Source: Patiriisocius marinistellae (GTDB taxonomy: Bacteria; Bacteroidota; Bacteroidia; Flavobacteriales; Flavobacteriaceae). From it: a stretch of DNA of 64,000 nt. The stretch covers positions 434,001 through 498,000 of the forward strand of contig NZ_BKCF01000001.1 in NCBI RefSeq assembly GCF_009014635.1, in the 5' to 3' direction. Under the pieces are notes generated by a model that made no database searches, was not told the DNA's origin, and saw only the letters and a program-made list of their open reading frames with translations. The translations under genes and the position numbers were made by a program. The number at the start of each line of letters is the position of its first letter. The stretch's first letter is position 1. Below, piece by piece: positions 16,815-24,311 of the stretch.

Positions 16815-17726
16815 ATGAGTCATTCACATTCTCATGGACATTCTCACAACGACTTGAAAGGTCGTAATCTTCTTATATCAATTTTTCTTAATATTACTAT
16901 TACAGTAGCACAAGTAATAGGTGGACTAATTTCAGGAAGTCTTTCGTTATTGAGTGATGCACTACATAATTTTAGTGATGTTATTTCTTTAGTAGTTAGT
17001 TATATAGCAGATTTATATTCCAAGAAAGAAGCGTCACTTACTAAAACCTTTGGTTATAAACGTGCTGAAATCATCGCAGCTTTTGTCAATGCACTTTCTT
17101 TAATTCTAGTAGCAATTTATTTAATCTATGAAGCTGTAGAACGTTTTCTTGATCCACAAACAATTGAGAGTACAATAGTTATTTGGTTGGCTTTACTAGG
17201 TATTGTAGCTAATGGGTTTAGTGTTTTATTACTTAAAAAAGATAGTAAAGAGAACATGAATATGCGATCTGCTTATTTGCATTTATTGACAGATATGTCT
17301 GCATCTGTAGCTGTGTTGATTGGTGGGTTGTTAATGAAATACTATGGATGGTTTTGGGTAGATAGTGTTTTAACAGTTTTAATAGCTATTTATTTAATTG
17401 TAATGGGTTGGGACTTATTTAAGCAAAGTTTTAAAGTGCTAATGCTTTATACTCCAGATCATTTAAATATCGAAGAGATAAGTGCTAAAATTTGTAACAT
17501 TTCAGAAATAAAAAATGTGCATCATGTACATGTTTGGCAATTAAATGAAAAAGAAATTCACCTTGAAGCACATATTGTAATAGAACAAGATGTTACAATC
17601 TCTCAATTTGATGATATTAGTGAAACTGTAGAAGCTTTATTGTTTCATGACTACAAAATTAATCATGTTACTTTACAACCAGAATGGAATAAAGATGATG
17701 TAAAAGATATTATTGTACAAGATTAA
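16815..17726 (+). CDS. Cation diffusion facilitator (Zn2+/Cd2+/Co2+ efflux)
   Basis: A 303-aa protein. A His-rich cytoplasmic N-terminus (HSHSHGHSHND) precedes six membrane helices. The transport-site motifs are SDALHNFSD in helix 2 and HLLTDMSAS in helix 5, the paired HxxxD/DxxxD-type site of CDF proteins. The C-terminal cytoplasmic ferredoxin-like domain carries HHVHVWQLNEKEIHLEAH. It is a zinc-type proton antiporter of the inner membrane (CzcD/ZitB group); the exact metal is inferred from the His-rich tail. Confidence 0.93.
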   Translation: MSHSHSHGHSHNDLKGRNLLISIFLNITITVAQVIGGLISGSLSLLSDALHNFSDVISLVVSYIADLYSKKEASLTKTFGYKRAEIIAAFVNALSLILVAIYLIYEAVERFLDPQTIESTIVIWLALLGIVANGFSVLLLKKDSKENMNMRSAYLHLLTDMSASVAVLIGGLLMKYYGWFWVDSVLTVLIAIYLIVMGWDLFKQSFKVLMLYTPDHLNIEEISAKICNISEIKNVHHVHVWQLNEKEIHLEAHIVIEQDVTISQFDDISETVEALLFHDYKINHVTLQPEWNKDDVKDIIVQD

Positions 17727-17740
17727 ATTAATAACCTATT

Positions 17741-18181
17741 ATGAATATCATTATAAAAACCTTTGACAAATTAACTATTTATGAGCTACATGATATTTTG
17801 CAATTACGTAGTGAAGTTTTTGTAGTGGAGCAAGATTGTGTGTATCAAGATATTGATGGAAAAGATGCAAAGGCGTTACATATAATTGGAATGAAAAAAA
17901 ATAAGGTAGTGGCATATACTCGCTGTTTTCCTCCAGGGTATTATTTTGACCAAGCAGCAATAGGAAGAGTTGTAGTGGACTCAAACGAGCGAAAATACGG
18001 ATACGGTCACGATATTATGAAAGCATCAAAAGAGGCTATAAAAAATAGGTTTGATACTGAAAGTATTAAACTTTCAGCACAAACCTATTTGATAAAATTT
18101 TATGAGTCACATGGTTTCCATCAAATAGGCGAGGGCTATCTTGAAGATGGTATTCCTCATGTTGCTATGATTACAATTTAA
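17741..18181 (+). CDS. GNAT-family N-acetyltransferase (ElaA-like)
   Basis: A 146-aa protein with the ElaA signature LRSEVFVVEQDCVYQDIDGKDAKALHI near the N-terminus. The acetyl-CoA-binding stretch IGRVVVDSNERKYGYGHDIM and the late motif LIKFYESHGFHQIGEGYLEDGIPHVAM follow. ElaA proteins are GNAT acetyltransferases with unassigned small-molecule substrates. It is the last gene of the rpiB run; its last 11 bases overlap the end of the convergent gene at 18171. Confidence 0.87.
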   Translation: MNIIIKTFDKLTIYELHDILQLRSEVFVVEQDCVYQDIDGKDAKALHIIGMKKNKVVAYTRCFPPGYYFDQAAIGRVVVDSNERKYGYGHDIMKASKEAIKNRFDTESIKLSAQTYLIKFYESHGFHQIGEGYLEDGIPHVAMITI

Positions 18182-18542
18182 TCATGTTTTTCTCCATATT
18201 TAAATCATCTAGCATTGTATTTGTAAAACTGTAATGTCCTTTTCTTGTAAAAATCTTGAATTTAGACTTTTTCATTCTACTTAGTACTTCTAGAAAACGC
18301 CATTTTGATTTTAATAAATTTGGTTTTTCCGACTTTAAGCTTATTTCAAAATAGTGCTTAATTCCAGCACGTTCAGCAACAATATCTGGCGTTACTTTAA
18401 CGTCACCATCCTTTTTATGATACGACTTAGGAGTTTCATATCCTTCAATATCTGCTTTGATATTTTCGTAATCTCTGTTCTCTAAATATTCAACAGCTTC
18501 TTTAATTGTCTCTGTGCTTTCGCGTTTATCTATTTGTATCAT
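18171..18542 (-). CDS. Hypothetical protein, possibly a small PD-(D/E)xK-like fold
   Basis: A 123-aa protein, Lys/Glu-rich, without signal peptide or membrane helix. I do not recognise the family. A central stretch, TPDIVAERAGIKHYFEISLK, has the spacing of a PD...(D/E)xK nuclease-like core (Pro-Asp, a turn, a beta strand with an acidic residue, then Lys), but the last part reads ExxxK and not ExK, so catalysis is doubtful. A basic segment RMKKSKFKIFTRKGHY follows. It ends inside the acetyltransferase gene (tail-to-tail overlap of 11 bases). Confidence 0.55.
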   Translation of the reverse strand: MIQIDKRESTETIKEAVEYLENRDYENIKADIEGYETPKSYHKKDGDVKVTPDIVAERAGIKHYFEISLKSEKPNLLKSKWRFLEVLSRMKKSKFKIFTRKGHYSFTNTMLDDLNMEKNMIKL

Positions 18543-18601
18543 AACCCTAAGTATAAGGTTATTAAATGGGAATGTGCGTTAAAGGGCTGTTAATTGATTA
18601 T

Positions 18602-19423
18602 TTAAAGTGTTTTACTTTTCACATTTTTATTAAATGGAATTCCTAACTGAACTAGAATATTTTCATCATCTGTATGATCTGCAATGTCAACTCCATAGGT
18701 TATGTTATTAATATTTCCGTAGACAAAAGTTCCGAAGAGTCTATCCCATATTGAAAACATATTTCCATAATTACTATCTGTCCATGGTAGTTGATTATGG
18801 TGATGAAATTTATGCATGTTAGGAGTTACAATAACGTAGCTCAAGGCTTTATCTAGTTTGAGTGGAAGTTTGATATTTGCATGAGTAAAATATGTAAATG
18901 CAACGCTTAAAATGCGGTAGAACAAATAGAATGAAATAGGCATTCCCATAATAATAACCGCTACAAGTGCAAAAGTTTCACGAATAATAAAATCGAACGG
19001 ATGATGTCTGGTTCCTGTTGTTGCATCCACATGTTTATCGCTGTGGTGTACAATATGAAGTCGCCACATAGCAGGTACTTTATGCAATAAATAGTGAACG
19101 CCGTACTGCGCAATTATATCTAAAACTAGAATAGATAATAATAACTCAACCCAAATAGGAGCCTTAATTAAATAGAGTAATCCAAAGCGCTCAGCACCCA
19201 ACCAAGTGAAAACTCCTAAGGTTACAATACCAAAAACAGCATTAATTATCATTACAAAAAAGAGGAGGATAAAATTAGCTTTACCATGACGCCATTTTTT
19301 ATAGGGTTTTGTTGAAAGAGAATAATATCCTTCTAAAATCCAAAAAACAGCTAATACAAAAAACACCCATCCAGCTTTTAACCAAATAGGCATTGTTTCA
19401 AAAAAGTTTAGAAAAGTTTCCAT
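18602..19423 (-). CDS. Sterol desaturase / fatty-acid hydroxylase family membrane protein
   Basis: A 273-aa protein with several membrane helices and the di-iron histidine clusters of the FA-hydroxylase family: HYLLHKV, HIVHHSD, THANIKL and HKFHHHNQ. Family members insert oxygen into lipid tails or sterol-like substrates at the membrane; the substrate here is not evident. It is the last gene of a minus-strand run after the S41 protease and the HNH-type gene, 3 bases after the latter. Confidence 0.88.
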   Translation of the reverse strand: METFLNFFETMPIWLKAGWVFFVLAVFWILEGYYSLSTKPYKKWRHGKANFILLFFVMIINAVFGIVTLGVFTWLGAERFGLLYLIKAPIWVELLLSILVLDIIAQYGVHYLLHKVPAMWRLHIVHHSDKHVDATTGTRHHPFDFIIRETFALVAVIIMGMPISFYLFYRILSVAFTYFTHANIKLPLKLDKALSYVIVTPNMHKFHHHNQLPWTDSNYGNMFSIWDRLFGTFVYGNINNITYGVDIADHTDDENILVQLGIPFNKNVKSKTL

Positions 19424-19426
19424 TAA

Positions 19427-19975
19427 TTAATATTCTGTTACACTACTCCAATTTTCACCTGTTTTAATTCTATACAGTTGCATTGTTGATATTCCAAACT
19501 GTTTCGCAATCATTTTTAAACGTGTTTTGCGATTAGGATCGTTCAGTTTTCTTTTAATCAATTTAACCCTTGTTTCTGTAAGTTTTGAATATGTAATTTT
19601 TTTTGGTCTGTTAATATATTCAGGATTACTAAACTGGTGGATTTCTTTTTCTCTTTTAGTAGCCCATTTTAAATTATCTATATGATTTTCTTTTTTTTCG
19701 TAGTTTAAATGAATCACATAAATACCAACATTTTTCTTGAGGAAATGTTCAGCTACTAGTTTATGTACATACCTACTAGTAGACTTTCCGTTCTTTTTTT
19801 GTTTGAGAGATATTGTTTGGTAGCCATTTATAAATGATTTTTTCATCAAAAATTCATCTTCGTTCTTACAGTTTATAATTCTTCCATAATTAGATATTTT
19901 AAACCTTTCTTTATCATCAATTTTCTCATCAAAATCAATGACTTTCCATTCTTCATTCCACAAATTTCTTATCAT
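19427..19975 (-). CDS. NUMOD4/HNH-type protein with C-terminal helix-turn-helix
   Basis: A 182-aa basic protein. A NUMOD4-like N-terminal module (EEWKVIDFD..FKISNYGRIIN..NGYQTISLK..YVHKLVAEHFL) is followed by an HNH-like segment (VIHLNYEKKENHIDNLKWAT..EIHQ). A C-terminal helix-turn-helix (RLKMIAKQFGISTMQLYRIKTGENW) ends it. HNH/NUMOD4 proteins are usually homing-type endonucleases, but the residue before the first His is Ile where Asp/Asn is usual, so activity is uncertain. It is embedded between ctp-like and hydroxylase genes with gaps of 10 and 3 bases, which looks like a settled operon member and not a fresh insertion. Confidence 0.75.
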   Translation of the reverse strand: MIRNLWNEEWKVIDFDEKIDDKERFKISNYGRIINCKNEDEFLMKKSFINGYQTISLKQKKNGKSTSRYVHKLVAEHFLKKNVGIYVIHLNYEKKENHIDNLKWATKREKEIHQFSNPEYINRPKKITYSKLTETRVKLIKRKLNDPNRKTRLKMIAKQFGISTMQLYRIKTGENWSSVTEY

Positions 19976-19985
19976 CTCAAAAAAC

Positions 19986-21620
19986 TTACTTTAATATTCT
20001 TTTGTATTTTTTTTCATCATTCAATACATCAATAGCTGCAAGAATTTCAGGGTTATTTACAATTTGATAATCGTATAAACCTTCTTTATAGAAATAACGC
20101 TTTAAAATTTCGTCACTTAATAAAGATTTGATTTCAACTTTTTTCTTAATAAGCTTTTGCTCTTTTGCAGCTGCAATTTGAGTCATTAAAGCATTGTAAG
20201 CATTACTTATCTCATTTTTGATATCATCGTCCTCAGCGTTTCTTAAAGCTTCCTCAAACTTCTTTTCAGTATCGGTTTCATATTTAAAATTTTTCTGCTT
20301 TAAGAAAGCTAAAAATTTATTGAATTCGGCATCTGTAAATTCAAATGTAGCAGGATCAATACTATTGTTCTTGTAATAAAATTCGGTAGCATAATCAAAG
20401 ATGGCATTATCTTTTAATAGCGCCGTTGTTATTGGACTAAATACCGCTGTTTCAAGCTCAATGTCTGGCAAAACTCCACCACCATCATAAACTGTTCTTC
20501 CTCCCTTAGTTTTGAATGCATTGTATTCTTTACTATCTACACGTACGGGGTCACCATTTTCATCTCTATTCCAGTAATCAAGTGCTTGAATACAACGACC
20601 ACTTGGTGTATAATACCTAGATATTGTAACCTTTAACTGAGTACCATACGTCAATTTTTTAGGACGCTGTACAAGACCTTTCCCAAAACTACGCGCTCCT
20701 ACAATTACCGCTCTGTCTAGATCTTGTAACCCACCACTTACAATCTCACTAGCCGAGGCACTGCGCCCGTTTACTAATACAACTAAAGGAATTTCAGTAT
20801 CAACCGGCTCTTTAGTTGTTTTATATACTTTATTATATTTTTCAATAACGCTTTGTGTTGTAGTAACCACTTCGCCCTTAGGAACAAATAGATTAACAAT
20901 ATTAATTGCTTCATTCAAAAGCCCACCAGGATTTCCTCGTAAGTCTAAAACAATTTTTTTAGCTCCTTGTAGTTTTAAATTTTCAAGTGCGCTTTGTGTT
21001 TCTTTTGTTGTTTTTTTATTGAATTTACTTAAAACAATATACCCTATATCCTCATTAATCAATTTGTAATACGGTACAGCATTTACCTCAACTGCATCCC
21101 TTTCAATTGATACTTTTTGAGTTTTTCCTTGACGGTTGAAAGTAACTTCAACCTTTGATCCTTGATTACCTTTTAGTAAATCTAAAGGCTCATCTTCATA
21201 ACCATCAATGGCTGTATTTCCTACTTTAATAATTTCGTCACCAGCTTTTAATCCAGCCTTATCAGCAGGATATCCTTTAAAAGGCTCTACGATAATTAAT
21301 TTGTCTTTTGCATTTCTAACAGTGGCACCAATACCCGTATAAACACCACTATTTTTAATACGTGCATCCTCAACAGCTTGTTCATTCCAGTACACAGTGT
21401 AAGGATCTAAATCTGCTAGAACGCCCTTAATTGCATTATCCATTAATGTGGCTGGTGTTACTTCGTCCACATAATTCATATTCAGCTCCTTGTAAAGTGT
21501 TGTAAAAATTTCAAGTTGTTTAGCGATTTCAAAAAAGTCGCTTTTTACTGTTGTAGTAAACCCTACAGTAGTCAAAAGCACTACACCTGCGAGGAATGGA
21601 ATTATAATTTTCTTTTTCAT
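19986..21620 (-). CDS. S41-family C-terminal processing protease
   Basis: A 544-aa protein with an N-terminal signal/anchor helix (residues 4-24). A PDZ domain lies around 85-165 (GIGATVRNAKDKLIIVEPF..PADKAGLKAGDEIIKVG). The S41 catalytic core has the Ser in NGRSASASEIVSGG and the general-base Lys in GARSFGKGLVQ. It is a periplasmic Ser-Lys protease of the Ctp/Prc type that trims C-termini. The C-terminal 150 residues form an extra helical region. Two small hairpins sit directly 5' of its ATG. Confidence 0.93.
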   Translation of the reverse strand: MKKKIIIPFLAGVVLLTTVGFTTTVKSDFFEIAKQLEIFTTLYKELNMNYVDEVTPATLMDNAIKGVLADLDPYTVYWNEQAVEDARIKNSGVYTGIGATVRNAKDKLIIVEPFKGYPADKAGLKAGDEIIKVGNTAIDGYEDEPLDLLKGNQGSKVEVTFNRQGKTQKVSIERDAVEVNAVPYYKLINEDIGYIVLSKFNKKTTKETQSALENLKLQGAKKIVLDLRGNPGGLLNEAINIVNLFVPKGEVVTTTQSVIEKYNKVYKTTKEPVDTEIPLVVLVNGRSASASEIVSGGLQDLDRAVIVGARSFGKGLVQRPKKLTYGTQLKVTISRYYTPSGRCIQALDYWNRDENGDPVRVDSKEYNAFKTKGGRTVYDGGGVLPDIELETAVFSPITTALLKDNAIFDYATEFYYKNNSIDPATFEFTDAEFNKFLAFLKQKNFKYETDTEKKFEEALRNAEDDDIKNEISNAYNALMTQIAAAKEQKLIKKKVEIKSLLSDEILKRYFYKEGLYDYQIVNNPEILAAIDVLNDEKKYKRILK

Positions 21621-21628
21621 ATTATATG

Positions 21629-21642
21629 CCCGAGAAGTCGGG
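21629..21642 (-). repeat. Start-proximal hairpin 1 of the S41 protease gene
   Basis: In gene orientation CCCGA-CTTC-TCGGG is a perfect 5-pair stem that ends 8 bases before the ATG at 21620. Confidence 0.55.
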
Positions 21643-21654
21643 AAACTATTATTT

Positions 21655-21670
21655 ACTCACGTAAGCGAGT
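21655..21670 (-). repeat. Hairpin 2 upstream of the S41 protease gene
   Basis: In gene orientation ACTCGC-TTAC-GTGAGT is a 6-pair stem with one G-U pair. Its TTAC loop resembles that of the gltX leader hairpin. It lies in tandem with hairpin 1. Confidence 0.5.
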
Positions 21671-21710
21671 CTTTTATTTCTGGTTCTCAAAAAAAGGATG
21701 ATTTAAATTT

Positions 21711-21725
21711 CTTCGGAAACGTAAC
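21711..21725. repeat. Extended copy of the dispersed motif (CTTCGGAAACGTAAC)
   Basis: An intergenic copy between rnpA and the S41 gene. A degenerate second half (CTTCAGAAG) lies about 15 bases downstream, an arrangement similar to the pair at 10410-10444. Confidence 0.7.
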
Positions 21726-21871
21726 CAGAATTATAAATTTTTCTTCAGAAGTATAACGCAAATTATCATTTTATCTTATTTACGTAATTAAAGTCTCGAT
21801 TTTTAGAATGACGAATTATAAATATAATGATTACAACAATACTAAAAGACTAAAGTGTTTATCAAAACAGG

Positions 21872-22237
21872 TTAAGTACTGCTAAGGTTTAGCTTTTTTA
21901 ATACAAAAACCATAGCTTTTTGTACTTTTTTAAACTCAAATTCATCCTTACCTAGATAGATAAATAAAAGAACAAACTTCTTGCCGTTAATTTCAAGGTA
22001 TTCAGTTTTATTCAAACGATAGGCTTCTCGTAATAGGCGTTTTATACGATTTCTAGAAACGGCTTTTTTAAAATTCTTTTTTGGCACTGCGAAAGTTACT
22101 TTTGTAACATCAGCTTCATCAGCAGGCAAATAGAGCACCTTTATTGGAAATTTTGAGTACGATTTTCCTTCAGCAAACAATTGCGAAATTACCTTGCGGG
22201 ATTTTAATTTTTCTTGCTTCGGAAATTTAAAACTCAT
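21872..22237 (-). CDS. rnpA: Ribonuclease P protein component
   Basis: About 121 aa from the ATG at 22237 (MSFKFPKQEKLKSRKVI). The RnpA core signature is seen in FAVPKKNFKKAVSRNRIKRLLREAYRLNK, with the basic RNR motif that binds the RNA subunit and pre-tRNA leader. It is the protein cofactor of RNase P in tRNA 5' maturation. A longer frame starts at 22267, but the family N-terminus and a near-consensus -7 element (TATCTTTA in gene orientation, 22242-22249) favour the shorter form. No rpmH lies next to it, as is usual in Bacteroidota. Confidence 0.92.
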   Translation of the reverse strand: MSFKFPKQEKLKSRKVISQLFAEGKSYSKFPIKVLYLPADEADVTKVTFAVPKKNFKKAVSRNRIKRLLREAYRLNKTEYLEINGKKFVLLFIYLGKDEFEFKKVQKAMVFVLKKLNLSST

Positions 22238-22335
22238 GATGTAAAGATACTTAGTTTGAACTGACAAATAAATAGTAATCTATTTCATAACCGTGATTTA
22301 AAAACAGACAATGCTCTCATATTTTTTTAAAAACA

Positions 22336-22372
22336 TAAAAACCTCTTAAATCTACAAAAGAGACTCAAGAGG
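22336..22372 (-). terminator. Possible terminator after the M1 peptidase gene
   Basis: CCTCTT at 22342-22347 pairs with AAGAGG at 22367-22372, with further partial pairing inside. The A-rich plus-strand flank gives a U-tract on the minus-strand transcript. Confidence 0.5.
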
Positions 22373-22388
22373 CTTTAATTACTTAAAA

Positions 22389-22406
22389 TTTTAGCGTAAG
22401 CTAAAA
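22389..22406. repeat. Perfect small hairpin directly after the M1 peptidase stop
   Basis: TTTTAGC-GTAA-GCTAAAA is a perfect 7-pair stem ending two bases from the stop codon of the M1 gene. In gene orientation the core reads AGC-TTAC-GCT, the same loop as the start-proximal hairpins elsewhere in the window. Confidence 0.6.
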
Positions 22407-22407
22407 A

Positions 22408-24231
22408 CTATTCCTCACCCCAACTATTGTTTTCTGCGTTGATGTCTGCCATTGTTTTTGAAGCATCAATCATCATTGATTTTACCTTTTTAGTACTTGG
22501 TATATTCAACTCATACGTTGGATAAGCCCACGCCCAGTCTTTTGCCACAGTGCGTTTTTGTCCATTATAAGGATTAGCTTTTTCACCACGCATCATTTGC
22601 AATGGGATGTAAAATTGTTCTTGTGTACCATCTGTATACGTTACATCAAGGTCAATAGGCATCCCCATTAATCCAATGCGCTCTAGTGTTACAACTGTAG
22701 CATCTTTTCTAGTTTCTACACTTTTAATACCGTAATCAATAGTGTTTGTCGTTTGCATAAAATCCATCAAGTACCAGTCTAATTCTAGACCGCTTACTTT
22801 TTCTGCAACACGAATAAAATCGTTTGGAGTTGGGTGTTTAAAAGCCCAGTCTTCAAAGTATTTTTTTAATGTTTTGTCTAGATTTTCTTTTCCAATCACA
22901 TAACCTAATTGAGAAAGAAAAACAGCACCTTTTGCATAAGCTATAATACTATACGTTCGGTTTGCTGCATATCTATCCGCATGTGTAGTTGCAGGCTGCT
23001 CTTTACCACTTGTTGCTAAAAACTGATACCCGCGGTAAGAACCAGCGTGTACATTAGGGTTGTTTTCATTATTAATATAATTCATAGCTTCTGAACTTAT
23101 ATACGAAGTAAATCCTTCATCCATCCACTCATGCTTTCCTTCGTTTGTTGCTAATAAAAACTGAAACCATGTGTGTGCAAGCTCGTGTGCTGTAACACCC
23201 ATAAGACTACCAAATTTTCTATTACCAGTAATTAATGTAGCCATCGCATATTCCATACCGCCATCTCCACCTTGAATAACAGAATATTGTTTGTAAGGAT
23301 ATTGACCTACGTGCTCATTAAAATAGGCAAGCATCTCAGCGGTTTTAGGCTGAAGGTTTTTCCAATTTTCTTTTATTTCATCATTATCTTTATAATAAAA
23401 ATTTAATGTCACTCCATTATCAGCCATATACTGGTCGTGGATATAATCTTTATCTGCAGCCCAAGTAAAATCATGTACATTAGGTGCTACAAAATTCCAA
23501 GAGCGTTTTCCTTTTTTAGCTTTTTTAACCTCTTTGTATTCTTTTGAGTCTTTTACATTTTCTGCACTATAACCAGTTGCAGCTACTGTATAATCTTTGT
23601 CAATAGTAATTGTTACATCAAAATCTCCCCATGGACTGTGAAATTCACGTCCTATGTATGGGTCTGCGTGCCATCCTTGAAAATCATATTCTGCTAATTT
23701 AGGATACCATTGCGACATTGAAAATTTAACCCCTTCTGCATTGTCCCTACCACTACGACGCACTTGTAAAGGTACTTGTGCATCCCATTCCATTTTAAAA
23801 GTAGTTTTTGCACCTGGTTGTATAGGTGTGTTGAGTTTTACTTCAAGTACAGTACCTGCAAGTTCATATTGCAAAGGCTTCCCGTCTTGTGTAAGCATCG
23901 TAGGCTTTATGTAGCCTATTTCGTCTGGATTTAACTTAGAAATACGATCTCCCACTCTCCCATCTGGATCTTCAATTGATAAAGAACGTGCGTCCATTTC
24001 ACTTTCTGGTTGAAAGGCGTTAAAATAAAGGTGGTAAAATACGCGATCAAGAACATCAGGTGAATTATTGGTGTACACTAATGTTTGCTCACCTTTGTAT
24101 TGATTGGCGTCTGCATTCACATCAATATTCATGGTGTAATCTACATGTTGTTGCCAATAATTAGTATTGTTTTGAGCCATCACATTTCCGAAGAAAAGAA
24201 GGGCTACGGAAATTTTAAAAATTGATTTCAT
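22408..24231 (-). CDS. Secreted M1-family zinc aminopeptidase-like protein
   Basis: About 607 aa from the ATG at 24231 (MKSIFKISVALLFFGNVMAQ, a clear signal peptide). The zinc site is HELAHTWFQ with the distal Glu in EWMDEGFTSY, and the substrate-recognition motif appears as GGDGGMEYA in place of the classical GAMEN. It is a periplasmic or outer-membrane M1 peptidase as common in Bacteroidota; substrate preference is not deducible. A terminator separates it from the S8 peptidase gene upstream, so the two are probably separate transcripts. An in-frame ATG six codons upstream is less likely. Confidence 0.93.
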   Translation of the reverse strand: MKSIFKISVALLFFGNVMAQNNTNYWQQHVDYTMNIDVNADANQYKGEQTLVYTNNSPDVLDRVFYHLYFNAFQPESEMDARSLSIEDPDGRVGDRISKLNPDEIGYIKPTMLTQDGKPLQYELAGTVLEVKLNTPIQPGAKTTFKMEWDAQVPLQVRRSGRDNAEGVKFSMSQWYPKLAEYDFQGWHADPYIGREFHSPWGDFDVTITIDKDYTVAATGYSAENVKDSKEYKEVKKAKKGKRSWNFVAPNVHDFTWAADKDYIHDQYMADNGVTLNFYYKDNDEIKENWKNLQPKTAEMLAYFNEHVGQYPYKQYSVIQGGDGGMEYAMATLITGNRKFGSLMGVTAHELAHTWFQFLLATNEGKHEWMDEGFTSYISSEAMNYINNENNPNVHAGSYRGYQFLATSGKEQPATTHADRYAANRTYSIIAYAKGAVFLSQLGYVIGKENLDKTLKKYFEDWAFKHPTPNDFIRVAEKVSGLELDWYLMDFMQTTNTIDYGIKSVETRKDATVVTLERIGLMGMPIDLDVTYTDGTQEQFYIPLQMMRGEKANPYNGQKRTVAKDWAWAYPTYELNIPSTKKVKSMMIDASKTMADINAENNSWGEE

Positions 24232-24257
24232 AGTCGTTTGATTATACATTAAAAAAA

Positions 24258-24285
24258 GCTGCTTACTTCCGAAGAAAAAAGCAGC
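24258..24285 (-). terminator. Terminator of the S8 peptidase gene, with the dispersed motif in its loop
   Basis: GCTGCTT (24258-24264) pairs with AAGCAGC (24279-24285). The A-run at 24251-24257 gives the U-tract on the minus-strand transcript. The 14-base loop contains TTCCGAAG. Confidence 0.8.
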
Positions 24286-24311
24286 CTAAATATACTTAAT
24301 TACTTTGTTTA

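Noticed and set aside
19427-19975. Recent mobile homing endonuclease insertion
   Set aside because: Gaps of 3 and 10 bases to both neighbours, no flanking repeats or intron, and AT content like its neighbours.
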